A DNA stretch of 64,000 nucleotides from Paenibacillus hamazuiensis (lineage in GTDB: Bacteria; Bacillota; Bacilli; Paenibacillales; NBRC-103111). Below the pieces are notes generated by a model that searched no databases, was not told the DNA's origin, and saw only the letters and a program-made list of their open reading frames with translations. Made by a program: the position numbers and the translations under genes. Positions 17,343 through 26,036 of the stretch are shown one piece after another. Numbering within the stretch: the first letter of the stretch is position 1; each line of letters begins with the position of its first letter. The DNA is taken from NCBI RefSeq assembly GCF_023276405.1, contig NZ_JALRMO010000001.1, forward strand, positions 682,001 to 746,000, read 5' to 3'.

Positions 17343-18992
17343 ATGCACATGAAAAAAATCGTTCATTCGCTGCTCAGCTGTCTGCTGCTTGGCGGCATCG
17401 TCGCCGGCTGCTCCGGCAAGGAAGCCGCGAACCCGCCGTCCGCCGCGGACTCGGGCGCGCCCGAATCGCTGTCGCTGCCCATTGTAAAATCGCCGATTAC
17501 GATCAAGTGGTACCAGCGGAATTACGTGGAAACCGAACTGAAGAGTATGGGGGAAATCGAAGCGTTCAAGGAGCTGGAGAAACGGACGGGCATCCATATC
17601 GAATTCGTCCATCCGCCCAATACGCCCGATGCGCTGAACGTCATGCTCGCCTCCGGCGACTACCCGGACGTCATTTTTTGGGACTGGAGCGGCGTACCGC
17701 GGGGATTGACCGGACTGATCAACGATGGAGTCGCCATCAAGCTGAACGATTATTTGGACAAATACGCTCCGAATTACAAGAAAACGCTGCACAAATATCC
17801 GGATTTGAAAAAGTTCGTGACGCTGGATGACGGAACGTACCCCGGATTTTTCCAGCTCGATCCAGATCCGCTGAGAACGAGCTACAACGGCCTTATTATC
17901 CGCAAGGATTGGCTCGATAAGCTGGGCCTCAAACCGCCCGCCACGGTCGACGAATGGCACACCGTTTTGAAAGCTTTTAAGGAAAAAGACCCGAACGGCA
18001 ACGGCAAAGCCGACGAAATTCCGTACAGCATCGCGAAAAGCCCAAGCGGCACCGCGCTCGGCGGGATCGGCGGCGGGATGAGCGAATTTACCGCGGCCTG
18101 GGGCATATTGGACGGATTTTACAAAGATCCGGCCACCGGCAAGCTATTGTACGGTCCGCTCCAGCCGCAGTATAAAGATTTCCTGACGACGATGGCCGGC
18201 TGGTACAAGGAAGGGCTGATCGATTCCGAATTCGCCTCGACGGACACGAAGGGCCTGACCACCAAGCTGCAAAACGAGATCGTCGGCACGACCTTCGGTT
18301 CGCTCGGGTCGATCATCGGCAATACGACGACGGCGGCGAGAACGAAAAATCCGAACTTCTCGTTAATCGGCGTCAAACCCCCGGTCGGGCCGGGCGGCAA
18401 ACCGTATAACTACGCTTCGCAGGCCGTTCAAAAGGTCGGCTTGTCGGCCATCATTACCAAAAGCTCGAAATATCCGAAGGAAATTGTCAGGCTGATCGAC
18501 TACATGTACTCGGAGGAAGGGCAGGCGCTGCTCAACTGGGGCATTGAAGGCAAGAGCTACACCGTGAAGGACGGCAAGAAAACTTTCACCGACGAGATTA
18601 TGAAAAGCCCGGACGGAAAAGCTCCGCAGCAGGCGATTTACCGCTACGCGACGCCGGTGTTCGGCCATACGAAGGTGATGGAATACGAGGCGTGGAGCCA
18701 GGTTTCGCTGCCGTTCCCGGAGCAAAAGGAGTCGATCAAAACGTTTGCGGGCGCCGATTTTTCGCTGAACACGCCGACGACGCTCAGCTTGACGTCGGAC
18801 GAAAGCTCCAAGCTCGGATCGATCATGAGCGACATCAACACGTACAAGCAGGAAACCGTGCTGCGCATCCTGATGGGAGCCGATCCCGTAAGCAAAATCG
18901 ACGAGTTCCAAAAACGGCTGAAAAGCATGGGCATCGACGAGGCGCAAAAAATTTACCAATCCGCCTACGACCGGTTCAACGCAAGAAAATAA
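17343..18992 (+). CDS. Solute-binding lipoprotein, LplA type
   Basis: The 549-residue extracellular binding protein has a lipoprotein signal (LLGGIVAGCSG, acylated Cys near residue 22) and the mixed domain plan of large Paenibacillus sugar-binding proteins, with DGTYPGFFQLDPDPLRTSYNGLIIRKDWLDKLG near residue 170 split over several strands. It should capture an oligosaccharide at the outer face of the membrane and deliver it to the two permeases upstream. GGGGGAG lies 8 nt before ATG. A strong terminator follows at 19043, so this is the last gene of the operon. Confidence 0.92.
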   Translation: MHMKKIVHSLLSCLLLGGIVAGCSGKEAANPPSAADSGAPESLSLPIVKSPITIKWYQRNYVETELKSMGEIEAFKELEKRTGIHIEFVHPPNTPDALNVMLASGDYPDVIFWDWSGVPRGLTGLINDGVAIKLNDYLDKYAPNYKKTLHKYPDLKKFVTLDDGTYPGFFQLDPDPLRTSYNGLIIRKDWLDKLGLKPPATVDEWHTVLKAFKEKDPNGNGKADEIPYSIAKSPSGTALGGIGGGMSEFTAAWGILDGFYKDPATGKLLYGPLQPQYKDFLTTMAGWYKEGLIDSEFASTDTKGLTTKLQNEIVGTTFGSLGSIIGNTTTAARTKNPNFSLIGVKPPVGPGGKPYNYASQAVQKVGLSAIITKSSKYPKEIVRLIDYMYSEEGQALLNWGIEGKSYTVKDGKKTFTDEIMKSPDGKAPQQAIYRYATPVFGHTKVMEYEAWSQVSLPFPEQKESIKTFAGADFSLNTPTTLSLTSDESSKLGSIMSDINTYKQETVLRILMGADPVSKIDEFQKRLKSMGIDEAQKIYQSAYDRFNARK

Positions 18993-19042
18993 GCGTGGAA
19001 TAAAGCCCATGGTCACTCACAAAAGTTAGCTGCAACAAAAAG

Positions 19043-19088
19043 AAGCGTCCGGCCCCTGACCCAACCTCCCGGGGACCGGACGCTTTTG
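19043..19088 (+). terminator. Rho-independent terminator
   Basis: AAGCGTCCGGCCCC and GGGG-A-CCGGACGCTT form a 14-bp stem with one bulge, and a TTTT run follows. It ends the importer operon. Confidence 0.8.
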
Positions 19089-19121
19089 CGTTTGTCAAGA
19101 GCTTTAAGCGTCTCAAAAAGG

Positions 19122-19275
19122 TGAAGTAAAGCGTGTCCAGCACTAAATTCGGCGTTAGCCGAAGAATGCCGGACAATCGCGGGTACGAGGCACACAGTTA
19201 CTAAATCGGTCTCGCGCCAAAAGTAAAGCGTGTCCGACATCGGATTTTTGCAAGAAGCAAAAATCCATGGAAAGA
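19122..19275. repeat. Two palindromic units led by AAGTAAAGCGTGTCC
   Basis: AAGTAAAGCGTGTCC occurs twice (about 19124 and 19220). After the first copy, TTCGGC/GCCGAA form a hairpin enclosed by a second pairing of GTCC with GGAC. After the second, GGATTTTTGC/GCAAAAATCC form another. The region 18993-19529 has no gene; it holds the terminator, these hairpins and the G-rich tandem array. Confidence 0.5.
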
Positions 19276-19360
19276 CATACGCGACCTAGAAGCGAGCAGC
19301 TTCTCTCTGCGGGCGGGTCCAGGGCGCCTGAGCGCCTGGGGTCCCCCTTTAGGGGGATTT

Positions 19361-19443
19361 AGGGGGTGGTCTGCTGATTAGGGGGTGATCTGCTAATTTA
19401 GGGGGTGGTCTGCTGATTAGGGGGTGATCTGCTGATTTAGGGG
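19361..19443. repeat. G-rich tandem repeat, 19/20-nt units
   Basis: Four near-identical units occupy 19361-19379, 19380-19399, 19400-19418 and 19419-19438. Each begins AGGGGGTG(G/A)TCTGCT and alternates 19 and 20 nt, giving a 39-nt double unit. A partial unit precedes and AGGGGGCGGCCCCCC follows. The evenly spaced five-G runs could fold as a G-quadruplex. It lies about 90 nt before the germination operon. Confidence 0.85.
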
Positions 19444-19529
19444 GCGGCCCCCCAGCATAATCCACAAAAATCCAGCGCATACTAAGCAATATTTGCTAAT
19501 CAGGCAAAGGTAAAGCGAGGTGTGCCTCT

Positions 19530-21239
19530 ATGACCAACTGGGACTGGCGGCGGCTTGTCAAACATAAGAAAACGAAACGGCCGCAAACGGAACAAGCGAA
19601 TATACCCGACCGATATATGCAGCAGCAATCCGACGATCGCGTCACCGGGTCATTGGAGGATACGGTCCGTTACATTACCGATTTGCTGGGGGAAAACGAA
19701 GATTTCACGATGCATCGTTTTCATGTATTCGGCGAATATCGCGCAGTCATGTTTTATTTCTCGAATATGTCCGATATTTCCATCATCAATACGGATATTT
19801 TAAAGCCGCTGATGTATTTGCCGCCGCATATGATCGGGAAGCTGCCGGAGCGGCAGCAGCTCAAAGACTTCATTTTGAACGATGTGATATACCACAGCAA
19901 AGCGACGCTCGAATACCGGCTGCCGCCCATTATCGAAGCGCTGCTGCGCGGCACGACCGTTGTCGTGGTGGACGGAATCGACGAAGCCATCATGGTCACA
20001 ACGACGCAGGTGGAGAAACGGTCGGTCACTCAACCGGAAACGGAGCAAGTCATTCGCGGGCCGCGCGAAGGATTCATCGAGCAGCTCGCGACGAACATTT
20101 CCCTTCTTCGCTACCGGCTTCCCAGCACGGACTTTCACGTGAAGACGATGAAAATCGGACGCTACACCAAATCCAAGGTAGCCATTTGTTATTTGAAAGG
20201 CATCGTGAACGAGGCATTGGTGAAAGAGGTGGAAAACCGGCTTTCCGCCATCGAAATCGACGGCATTATGGATGTCGGTTACCTGGAGCAATTTATCGAG
20301 GACAATAACTTTTCGCCTTTCCCGCAGGTGCAGAACACGGAGCGGACGGACAAGGCCGTCGCCAGCATGCTGGAAGGAAGAGTCATCATCATGGTCGACG
20401 GCTCGCCTTTCGCTCTGATCGTTCCGACGGTATTCAGCCAATTTTACCAGACGACGGAAGACTACTCCGAACGGTTTTTGATGGTCAGCTTCGTCCGCTT
20501 GGCCCGCTTGCTGGCTCTCGTCTTCTCGCTCATCACGCCGTCCTTGTATGTGGCGATCATTTCGTTTAATCCGGAGCTCATCCCGACCAAATTCGCCGTT
20601 GCGGTATCCGGCGGACGTGCGGGCGTACCGTTCCCTTCCGTCGTCGAGGTGCTTGTCATGGAGGCTTCGATGGAAGTGCTGCGCGAAGCGACGCTTCGCC
20701 TGCCGCAGCAGGTCGGCGGCGCGTTGTCGATCGTCGGCGTCCTGGTTATCGGCCAGGCGGCGGTTTCCGCCGGATTTGTGAGCCCGATCACGGTTGTCGT
20801 CATCGCCTTGACGACGATCGGGTCGTTCGCCACCCCGGCTTACAACGCCGCGTTGGCTTTGCGGCTGCTTCGCTTTCCGCTCGTCATTCTGGCCGGAATG
20901 TTCGGGCTTTACGGCGTGATGGTCGGGCTCATTCTTATTGCCAATCACCTGCTCTCCTTGAAATCGTTCGGAGTTCCTTACTTAAGTCCTGTGGTACCCG
21001 GCAATTTCCAAGGGATGAAGGATACGGTCTTCCGCTGGCCTTTGTGGTCGATGTTAAAAAGACCTGCGTCCTTGCATACGCCTAACATTTATCGTGTGGG
21101 TAACGATGTTGTCAATCAATTGAAGCAGCCGTCGACGAATACGCTCGATCCAATTGATGTCGGCAACGAAAAGGAGGACATACAAGATGGAATATCCCCG
21201 CCAAGTCACGGTAATCCAGGCAGCGGCGGTGCTCATTAG
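19530..21239 (+). CDS. Spore germination protein, GerA A-subunit family
   Basis: The 569-residue protein has a large hydrophilic N-terminal part (about residues 30-290) with the family signatures FKxxx-type VVVVDGIDEAIMV (near 145) and EGRVIIMVDGSPFALIVPTVF (about 290-310), followed by four or five membrane spans and a short hydrophilic tail. GerA-type A subunits sit in the inner spore membrane and form the nutrient-gated ion channel with the B and C subunits. GCGAGGTG lies 8 nt before ATG. It is first of the operon gerA-B-C and overlaps the next gene by about 50 nt. The particular germinant cannot be told. Confidence 0.95.
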   Translation: MTNWDWRRLVKHKKTKRPQTEQANIPDRYMQQQSDDRVTGSLEDTVRYITDLLGENEDFTMHRFHVFGEYRAVMFYFSNMSDISIINTDILKPLMYLPPHMIGKLPERQQLKDFILNDVIYHSKATLEYRLPPIIEALLRGTTVVVVDGIDEAIMVTTTQVEKRSVTQPETEQVIRGPREGFIEQLATNISLLRYRLPSTDFHVKTMKIGRYTKSKVAICYLKGIVNEALVKEVENRLSAIEIDGIMDVGYLEQFIEDNNFSPFPQVQNTERTDKAVASMLEGRVIIMVDGSPFALIVPTVFSQFYQTTEDYSERFLMVSFVRLARLLALVFSLITPSLYVAIISFNPELIPTKFAVAVSGGRAGVPFPSVVEVLVMEASMEVLREATLRLPQQVGGALSIVGVLVIGQAAVSAGFVSPITVVVIALTTIGSFATPAYNAALALRLLRFPLVILAGMFGLYGVMVGLILIANHLLSLKSFGVPYLSPVVPGNFQGMKDTVFRWPLWSMLKRPASLHTPNIYRVGNDVVNQLKQPSTNTLDPIDVGNEKEDIQDGISPPSHGNPGSGGAH

Positions 21240-22308
21240 CACCATCATTGGTGTCGGCGTGCTTCCATTGCCCCTTTTTGGCGTGCGTGCAGCAGATACC
21301 GGGGCGCCGCTCGTTACTTTTCTGGCCATATTGGTCGCCGCTTCGGGTTTATGGCTCATCACCAAGCTGGGCATGCGTTTTCCGAATCAATCGATCATCG
21401 AATACGGGGAAACGATCGTCGGCAAATGGCTGGCTTGGAGCGGAAACGTATTGATCATCGCTTTCTTCGCGGTATTAACTTCGCTCGCCGCGCGGGAGTT
21501 CGGCGAAGTGGTCATTACCGCAGTATTGAAAAAAACGCCGCTTGAAGTGACCGTCATCGTCATGCTGCTGCTGGCGACGGTCTCCTGCCGCAACGATGTC
21601 ACAACATTTGCTTACATCCATCACTTTTATTTGCCGGCAATCGTATTTCCCGCCGTGCTGATCGTCGCATTGTCCTTAAAAAACGCGCAGGCCATTTACT
21701 TGCTGCCGCTCTGGGGAAACGAACCGTCCGGAATGCTGTACGGCGTTTTAACCGTGGCGGCTTTATTTCAAGGCGGCTTCGTGTACACAATCGTCATTCC
21801 GTTTATGCGCCGGCCGGATCGGGCCATGAAAGGGGCATTTTGGGGGTTATTCATCGCCGGGGGATTGTATTTGTCCGCCGTAACGGCGGCCGTCGGCGTA
21901 TTCGGTCCCGAGGAGACGAAAAAATTGCTGTGGCCGACCCTCGAGCTGGCCAAAACGACATCGCTTCCCGGCAACATTTTGGAGCGGCTCGACGGAGCTT
22001 TCCTGGCCGTTTGGGTAACCGCCGTATTCACCACGTTATTTTCCAGCTACTATTTTACGATTCACGCTTCGAGCAAATTGTTTCGGCTGCGCGACCATAA
22101 GATGCTGTCGTCATTCATATTGCCGTTTCTGTTCGGCATGGCGATGCTTCCGCAAAACGTTCTGCACATGTACAAAATCATTACGATCGTAGGGCAGCTT
22201 GGGCTCATCATCACGATCGGTTATCCGCTGATCTTGTTTACGGTTGCTGCAATCCGCAAGAAAAGGGGGAATTCCGGTGGGGACAACCAAGTGGGGCAGT
22301 CCGGTTAA
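21187..22308 (+). CDS. Spore germination protein, GerB-type permease
   Basis: This 373-residue protein belongs to the GerAB/amino-acid-permease family, with ten or so hydrophobic segments beginning VIQAAAVLISTIIGVGVLPLPLF. The B subunit binds the germinant. The ATG at 21187 follows AAAAGGAGG at 8 nt; it lies inside the last 53 nt of the A-subunit gene, so the two are probably translationally coupled. The C-subunit start in turn lies inside the end of this gene. Expression is expected in the forespore from a sigma-G-type promoter, which I cannot identify in the upstream repeat region. Confidence 0.94.
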   Translation: MEYPRQVTVIQAAAVLISTIIGVGVLPLPLFGVRAADTGAPLVTFLAILVAASGLWLITKLGMRFPNQSIIEYGETIVGKWLAWSGNVLIIAFFAVLTSLAAREFGEVVITAVLKKTPLEVTVIVMLLLATVSCRNDVTTFAYIHHFYLPAIVFPAVLIVALSLKNAQAIYLLPLWGNEPSGMLYGVLTVAALFQGGFVYTIVIPFMRRPDRAMKGAFWGLFIAGGLYLSAVTAAVGVFGPEETKKLLWPTLELAKTTSLPGNILERLDGAFLAVWVTAVFTTLFSSYYFTIHASSKLFRLRDHKMLSSFILPFLFGMAMLPQNVLHMYKIITIVGQLGLIITIGYPLILFTVAAIRKKRGNSGGDNQVGQSG

Positions 22309-23521
22309 GCTGCTTGTCGCCTTTACCCTAACCGTCCCCCTGCTTACCGGATGCTGGGACCGGCAGGAAATCGAGCAGCGCGCCGTCGTGCTCGGCATCG
22401 GCGTCGATGAATCCGGAGAAAACGTCGAAGAGAGGGAAGGGGAAATTTCCCATTTGAAAGGCTCCATTCCGGCCCCGGCAAGAGGTTCGGTACGCGTGAC
22501 ACTGCAGATCGCCGTCCCGGGGAGAATCCCGCTCGGTCCCGGAGGAGGTGGCGGCGGGGGCCAAATGGGTGGCGGCGGCGGGCAAAATACGGTGTGGGTC
22601 GTCGACGGAATCGGAAAAACGATCGACGACGCGCTGAACAACCTGCAGCAGCGGATCGCTCCTCCGCTGTTTTACGGCCATTTGCGGGTCATTGTCATTT
22701 CGGAGGCCGTCAGTAAAAAAGGCATCCAAAGCTTGAACGATACGTTCCGCCGAAATCCGGAAATTCGCCGGATGGCCTGGATGGTCGTTTGCCGGGGGCA
22801 AGCGGCGGACATCATGAAAGTATCGCCCCAACTCGAGCGGGTGCCGACCTTTTATTTGATGGACGCGATGGATATGTCCGTCAAGATGGGACGTTTTCCC
22901 GACGACTTTCTCGGCATTTTCTGGAGCTCATCTTCGGCGAAGGGCAGGGAAGGTTTTCTGCCTTACGTTTTGCTGAAGGAGAAAGGAATGGTACAGGTGA
23001 GCGGGATGGCGTTTTTCAAAAACGATAAGATGGTCGGCACCACCAAGCCGCTGGAAGTGGCCATGTACATGGGAATCATCGGGGAAAATCCCGCCGGAGG
23101 AGAAGGGTTCGTCGAAGTGCCGGGAACGAAGGAAAACATGCTGTTTGGTGCGAGAAACCGGAAGTCGACCATCAAGGCGACAATCAAGGAAGGAAAACCG
23201 CACATTGAGGTTAACATCATTATAGAAGGCAACATTTTGGAGAAAACGAGCGAACAGGTTACGCTTTCGAACGATGTGATCATGGAAATTGAGAAGGAGC
23301 TTGAAGCAAGGACGAAAACCGCTTACCAAAATTTAATCAAGAAGACGCAGGAAAAAGGATCCGACATTTTCGGTTTCGGTGAACAGATCCGGGCGAAGCA
23401 GCCTCGATTTTGGAACCGGGAAATCAAAACGAAGGAAAATTGGCAAAATATGTACAAGGAGCTGTCCGTCGATCTGTCCGTGCAGATGAATATCCGGCGC
23501 ATCGGCATGAAAGCAACGTAG
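22277..23521 (+). CDS. Spore germination lipoprotein, GerC family
   Basis: This 414-residue lipoprotein has the lipobox LLTGC (Cys26), followed by WDRQEIEQRAVVLGIGVDE, the family hallmark. The C subunit lies on the outer face of the inner spore membrane. GTG at 22277 follows AAAAGGGGGA at 8 nt and overlaps the permease gene by 32 nt. A glycine-rich stretch (residues 87-103, two GGGGG-like runs around a QM) interrupts the first domain just after a beta strand; I have not placed it in the core fold. The rest continues as usual to a conserved C-terminal domain. Confidence 0.93.
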   Translation: MGTTKWGSPVKLLVAFTLTVPLLTGCWDRQEIEQRAVVLGIGVDESGENVEEREGEISHLKGSIPAPARGSVRVTLQIAVPGRIPLGPGGGGGGGQMGGGGGQNTVWVVDGIGKTIDDALNNLQQRIAPPLFYGHLRVIVISEAVSKKGIQSLNDTFRRNPEIRRMAWMVVCRGQAADIMKVSPQLERVPTFYLMDAMDMSVKMGRFPDDFLGIFWSSSSAKGREGFLPYVLLKEKGMVQVSGMAFFKNDKMVGTTKPLEVAMYMGIIGENPAGGEGFVEVPGTKENMLFGARNRKSTIKATIKEGKPHIEVNIIIEGNILEKTSEQVTLSNDVIMEIEKELEARTKTAYQNLIKKTQEKGSDIFGFGEQIRAKQPRFWNREIKTKENWQNMYKELSVDLSVQMNIRRIGMKAT

Positions 23522-23546
23522 AAGCGGCGCTAAGGAGGCGACCCGA

Positions 23547-23756
23547 ATGCAGACTGGATTTACGATCGGTTATATGAACTTCACGGTCATCTTGTTCCTG
23601 CTTACGGGCGGGGCCCTTTTATGGTTCGATGTGCAGGGGTACCGCCATAAGGGGATGAACAAAGAAGAGAAGGCGGCCCGTTTTTTGGGATGGATCAATA
23701 TAGCCATGGGGGGTATAGGTTACGTCGGGTACTGGATATACGGCATGCTGCTGTGA
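23547..23756 (+). CDS. Small two-span membrane protein after ger operon
   Basis: The 69-residue product has two hydrophobic segments (about residues 9-28 and 46-67) joined by a basic, charged loop (RHKGMNKEEKAARF). It resembles small proteins annotated as CLC_0170 family that are often found near germination genes. AAGGAGGCGACCCGA lies before the ATG, 25 nt after gerC, and a terminator follows, so it is the last gene of the operon. A role as an accessory of the germinant receptor is plausible; it is inferred only from position. Confidence 0.7.
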   Translation: MQTGFTIGYMNFTVILFLLTGGALLWFDVQGYRHKGMNKEEKAARFLGWINIAMGGIGYVGYWIYGMLL

Positions 23757-23811
23757 GGAATAATGTTTGTAAATTGAGCCGCAATTCGGACAAACGGAGC
23801 GATATTTCGCG

Positions 23812-23848
23812 AAGTCATCTCATTTTCTAATGTGAGATGACTTTTTTG
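23812..23848 (+). terminator. Terminator after germination operon
   Basis: AAGTCATCTCA pairs with TGAGATGACTT over an 11-bp stem, followed by six T. It separates the germination operon from the receiver gene just downstream. Confidence 0.85.
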
Positions 23849-23875
23849 CTGCTTAGGCACGGGGAGGAAAACGCG

Positions 23876-24238
23876 ATGGCCAATAAAATCATGATTGCCG
23901 ATGATTCCGCTTTTATGAGAATCATTCTCAGGGACATCATCGTGCAGATGGGACACCACGTCGTTGAAGCCGAAAACGGTTCCGCGGCCGTGGAAAAATA
24001 CAAGGAACAGCGTCCCGATCTGACCGTCATGAATATCGTCATGCCGGAGATGTACGGGATCGAAGCGCTGCGCCACATCAGAGAAATCGATCCGAATGCC
24101 AAGGTGATCATGTGTTCGTCGATGGGGAACCAGCATAACGTCGTTTCAGCCATTCAGGCGGGAGCTCTGGATTTTGTCGTCAAGCCGTTTGATCCCGGCC
24201 GGCTCGTCGATGCGATCAAACGCGCCATCGCCAAATAA
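23876..24238 (+). CDS. CheY-like receiver protein lacking the phospho-acceptor Asp
   Basis: The 120-residue single receiver domain is closest in pattern to Bacillus CheY: acidic pair Asp9-Asp10, IMCSSMG switch segment, and VVKPF with the conserved Lys. The site that should be Asp reads Asn (residue 53, codon AAT at 24032-24034) in VMNIVMPEMYG, and the usual Asp-Gly after MPEM is Tyr-Gly. It should therefore not be phosphorylated in the normal way. GGGGAGGAAAA precedes ATG at 23876. It stands alone after a terminator. It may be a constitutive or ligand-like pseudo-receiver, or simply decaying; the frame is intact. Confidence 0.88.
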   Translation: MANKIMIADDSAFMRIILRDIIVQMGHHVVEAENGSAAVEKYKEQRPDLTVMNIVMPEMYGIEALRHIREIDPNAKVIMCSSMGNQHNVVSAIQAGALDFVVKPFDPGRLVDAIKRAIAK

Positions 24239-24257
24239 CCGGCGGAAGCCGAGGCGG

Positions 24258-24842
24258 TCAGTACATATATTTCAGCAAATGGGACACCAGCTGTTTATCT
24301 TTCACAAAATAATCGCCTATCGGTACGACGGCGAAATAGGAATCTCCTTCCGCGTCTCCGAGCGGAAATTCGTCATAGACGAGGCTGATGCTGAATTCCT
24401 TGCGAAGTTCGATTCCCGCTTGAATGGCGGCGCCGGATAATTCCCTGTACAGCACGCGGTTTTGGTCCGAGACGGACCGCTCCAGCGCAAACCGTCCTGC
24501 AAAGCTGTCCCACCAAACTTTAAACGATTGATAAATTTCGTTATACGTATGCAATTGCTCCGCATTGCTTGCGAAAAGCTTTTCGTAAAACAGGAGCTTC
24601 CGCTCGTAAAACAGCTTCAAATCGTGCGCAGGGTGCTCGCACAGGTTGTGCAAAATTTCGTTCCACAGCCGGCGGAAAGCATCCTCGAACGATTCCGCAA
24701 AATCGGTCTCTTTGGATAAAATATAAGGAAACCTGCATTCCTGTTTATTCGGGCGATGCCGGTTAAGAAATATATTCTGGATATATACCAAAAAATTGAG
24801 CGAATACGATGCTTCGCTTCTGATGACCAACGATTTGCCCAC
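24258..24842 (-). CDS. Uncharacterised cytosolic protein
   Basis: This 194-residue protein has no membrane segment, no signal and no motif I recognise. It is rich in aromatic residues and charged helices (for example YERKLLFYEKLFAS near residue 80), and ends with a mixed strand region (SLVYDEFPLGDAEGDSYFAVVP). GTG at 24842 has GGGAGG 9 nt upstream. It lies 27 nt downstream of the AraC regulator on the same strand and is likely co-transcribed. A helper of that regulator is possible, but nothing in the sequence shows it. Confidence 0.65.
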   Translation of the reverse strand: MGKSLVIRSEASYSLNFLVYIQNIFLNRHRPNKQECRFPYILSKETDFAESFEDAFRRLWNEILHNLCEHPAHDLKLFYERKLLFYEKLFASNAEQLHTYNEIYQSFKVWWDSFAGRFALERSVSDQNRVLYRELSGAAIQAGIELRKEFSISLVYDEFPLGDAEGDSYFAVVPIGDYFVKDKQLVSHLLKYMY

Positions 24843-24869
24843 GAATGGTTCCTCCCTTCATCCGTCCGT

Positions 24870-25766
24870 TTAAGGATTCGGGACGGCCCGAAGCAGCTCG
24901 GCCTCCCCGTTTTTCCGGTATTCCTGCGGCGTCATCCCGGTTCGTTCCCGAAACAGGGAATGAAAAAATTTCATGTCCTGGTATCCGACCGCACCGGCGA
25001 TTTGCTGTACGGTCATCGTGGAGGATTTAAGCAACTCGCAGCACTTCTGGACGCGCAAATGCTGAACGTACGAGGTGAAGGAGACGCCGGTCGTTTGCTT
25101 GAGCAGTCTTTGCAGATGGCTGACGCTCAGATAAGCATGCTCGGCGACCTGCTTCAGCGTAATGTCCTCGTGAAAATGGCGCTTGATGAAATGAATCGCG
25201 TCGAGAATTTTGTCGTTGCCGCGTTCGGCGGCGGAAGGCGTCAAGGTGCTCCGGTGCAGCGCGGCGATGATCTGCATAAACAGCCCCTGCACGACAACCT
25301 CGTAGCAAGCCTGCCTTTGCCGGTATTCCGTCAAAATCGAATGGAACAGCTCGGTGAACAGGCTGTCTTTGTCGTAATGATGAAAATACGGCAGCTGCAT
25401 TTGATGCGGGGAAAAAATCGCGTCGTGCAGCACCGAGCCCGGCGGCGGGAAGTCAGGTGTATTTGCGAGCGCTTCCAGTCGGAATACGCAGTTGATGACG
25501 CCCAAGGTGCGGGTTTTTTCCGGAGAGGGGGGCCTGTACACGTGAGAGGTGCCGATCGGCAGCAGGAAGATGTCGCCCCGCCTTACCGATACGACGGAGT
25601 CGTTGATAAACTGGAAGCCGGTGCCTTCCGTTACGTAGCTGATTTCGATCGCGTCGTGCGTATGCTGCGGGATGTCGAACGCTTCATAGGCGCGGTTGAC
25701 GAAGATGTTCATACCGCTGCGGAATCGCTCGTCCGACTTGAACACTTCGAGTAGGCCTGCTGGCAT
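24870..25766 (-). CDS. AraC-family regulator with N-terminal cupin domain
   Basis: Residues 10-150 form a cupin-type ligand pocket (IPQHTHDAIEISYVTEG, then VRRGDIFLLPIGTSHVYR), and residues 195-290 the two helix-turn-helix motifs (LKQVAEHAYLSVSHLQRLLK, then QQIAGAVGYQDMKFFHSLFRE). GGAGGTGGGGG precedes the ATG. It is divergent from the large glycosidase gene at 26037, with 270 nt between; that arrangement suggests it activates that gene and the operon behind it. Cupin-AraC proteins usually respond to a sugar or sugar acid. Length, 298 residues, is normal for the type. Confidence 0.92.
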   Translation of the reverse strand: MPAGLLEVFKSDERFRSGMNIFVNRAYEAFDIPQHTHDAIEISYVTEGTGFQFINDSVVSVRRGDIFLLPIGTSHVYRPPSPEKTRTLGVINCVFRLEALANTPDFPPPGSVLHDAIFSPHQMQLPYFHHYDKDSLFTELFHSILTEYRQRQACYEVVVQGLFMQIIAALHRSTLTPSAAERGNDKILDAIHFIKRHFHEDITLKQVAEHAYLSVSHLQRLLKQTTGVSFTSYVQHLRVQKCCELLKSSTMTVQQIAGAVGYQDMKFFHSLFRERTGMTPQEYRKNGEAELLRAVPNP

Positions 25767-25932
25767 AAACCCCCACCTCCGACAAAGTTAGCCGATCGTA
25801 CTGTTCATTATAAACGCAGTTGTACAAGGCAGGCAATCCGTCTGCATTCCTGTTAAATGGCGAATCGTGCAGAAAATGATGTGGCTCCCCTATAAACTTC
25901 CTATATAAGCCCCATACGTCAAATCGGGAGGC

Positions 25933-25941
25933 TGGTATAAT
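25933..25941 (+). promoter_or_regulatory. Candidate extended -10 promoter
   Basis: TGGTATAAT is a perfect extended -10 element 96 nt before the glycosidase start. The -35 region is poor, as is usual for extended -10 or activator-dependent promoters; the divergent AraC regulator could supply activation. Confidence 0.4.
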
Positions 25942-25962
25942 GGAATTGATTGGTTTTTTATT

Positions 25963-26024
25963 TGCTTAGGAAAATTATGCATGGCTAATTTTTGTGAATA
26001 ACTGGGGGATTTGTTCCTAGGATA
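25963..26024. repeat. Dispersed intergenic repeat, copy 1
   Basis: A roughly 60-nt stretch with TTGCTTAGGAAA, ATGCATGGCTAATTTTTG and GGGGGATTTGTTC recurs at 50263-50362. It lies right before the ribosome site of the glycosidase gene. The second copy carries about 45 extra nucleotides within the G-run. Confidence 0.75.
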
Positions 26025-26036
26025 GGAGGGGCCCAT

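Noticed and set aside
19361-19443. CRISPR array
   Set aside because: Units are contiguous without unique spacers; it is a tandem repeat.
19800-20948. 382-codon minus-strand frame opposite the germination gene
   Set aside because: Charged, repetitive composition typical of antisense of a membrane protein gene.
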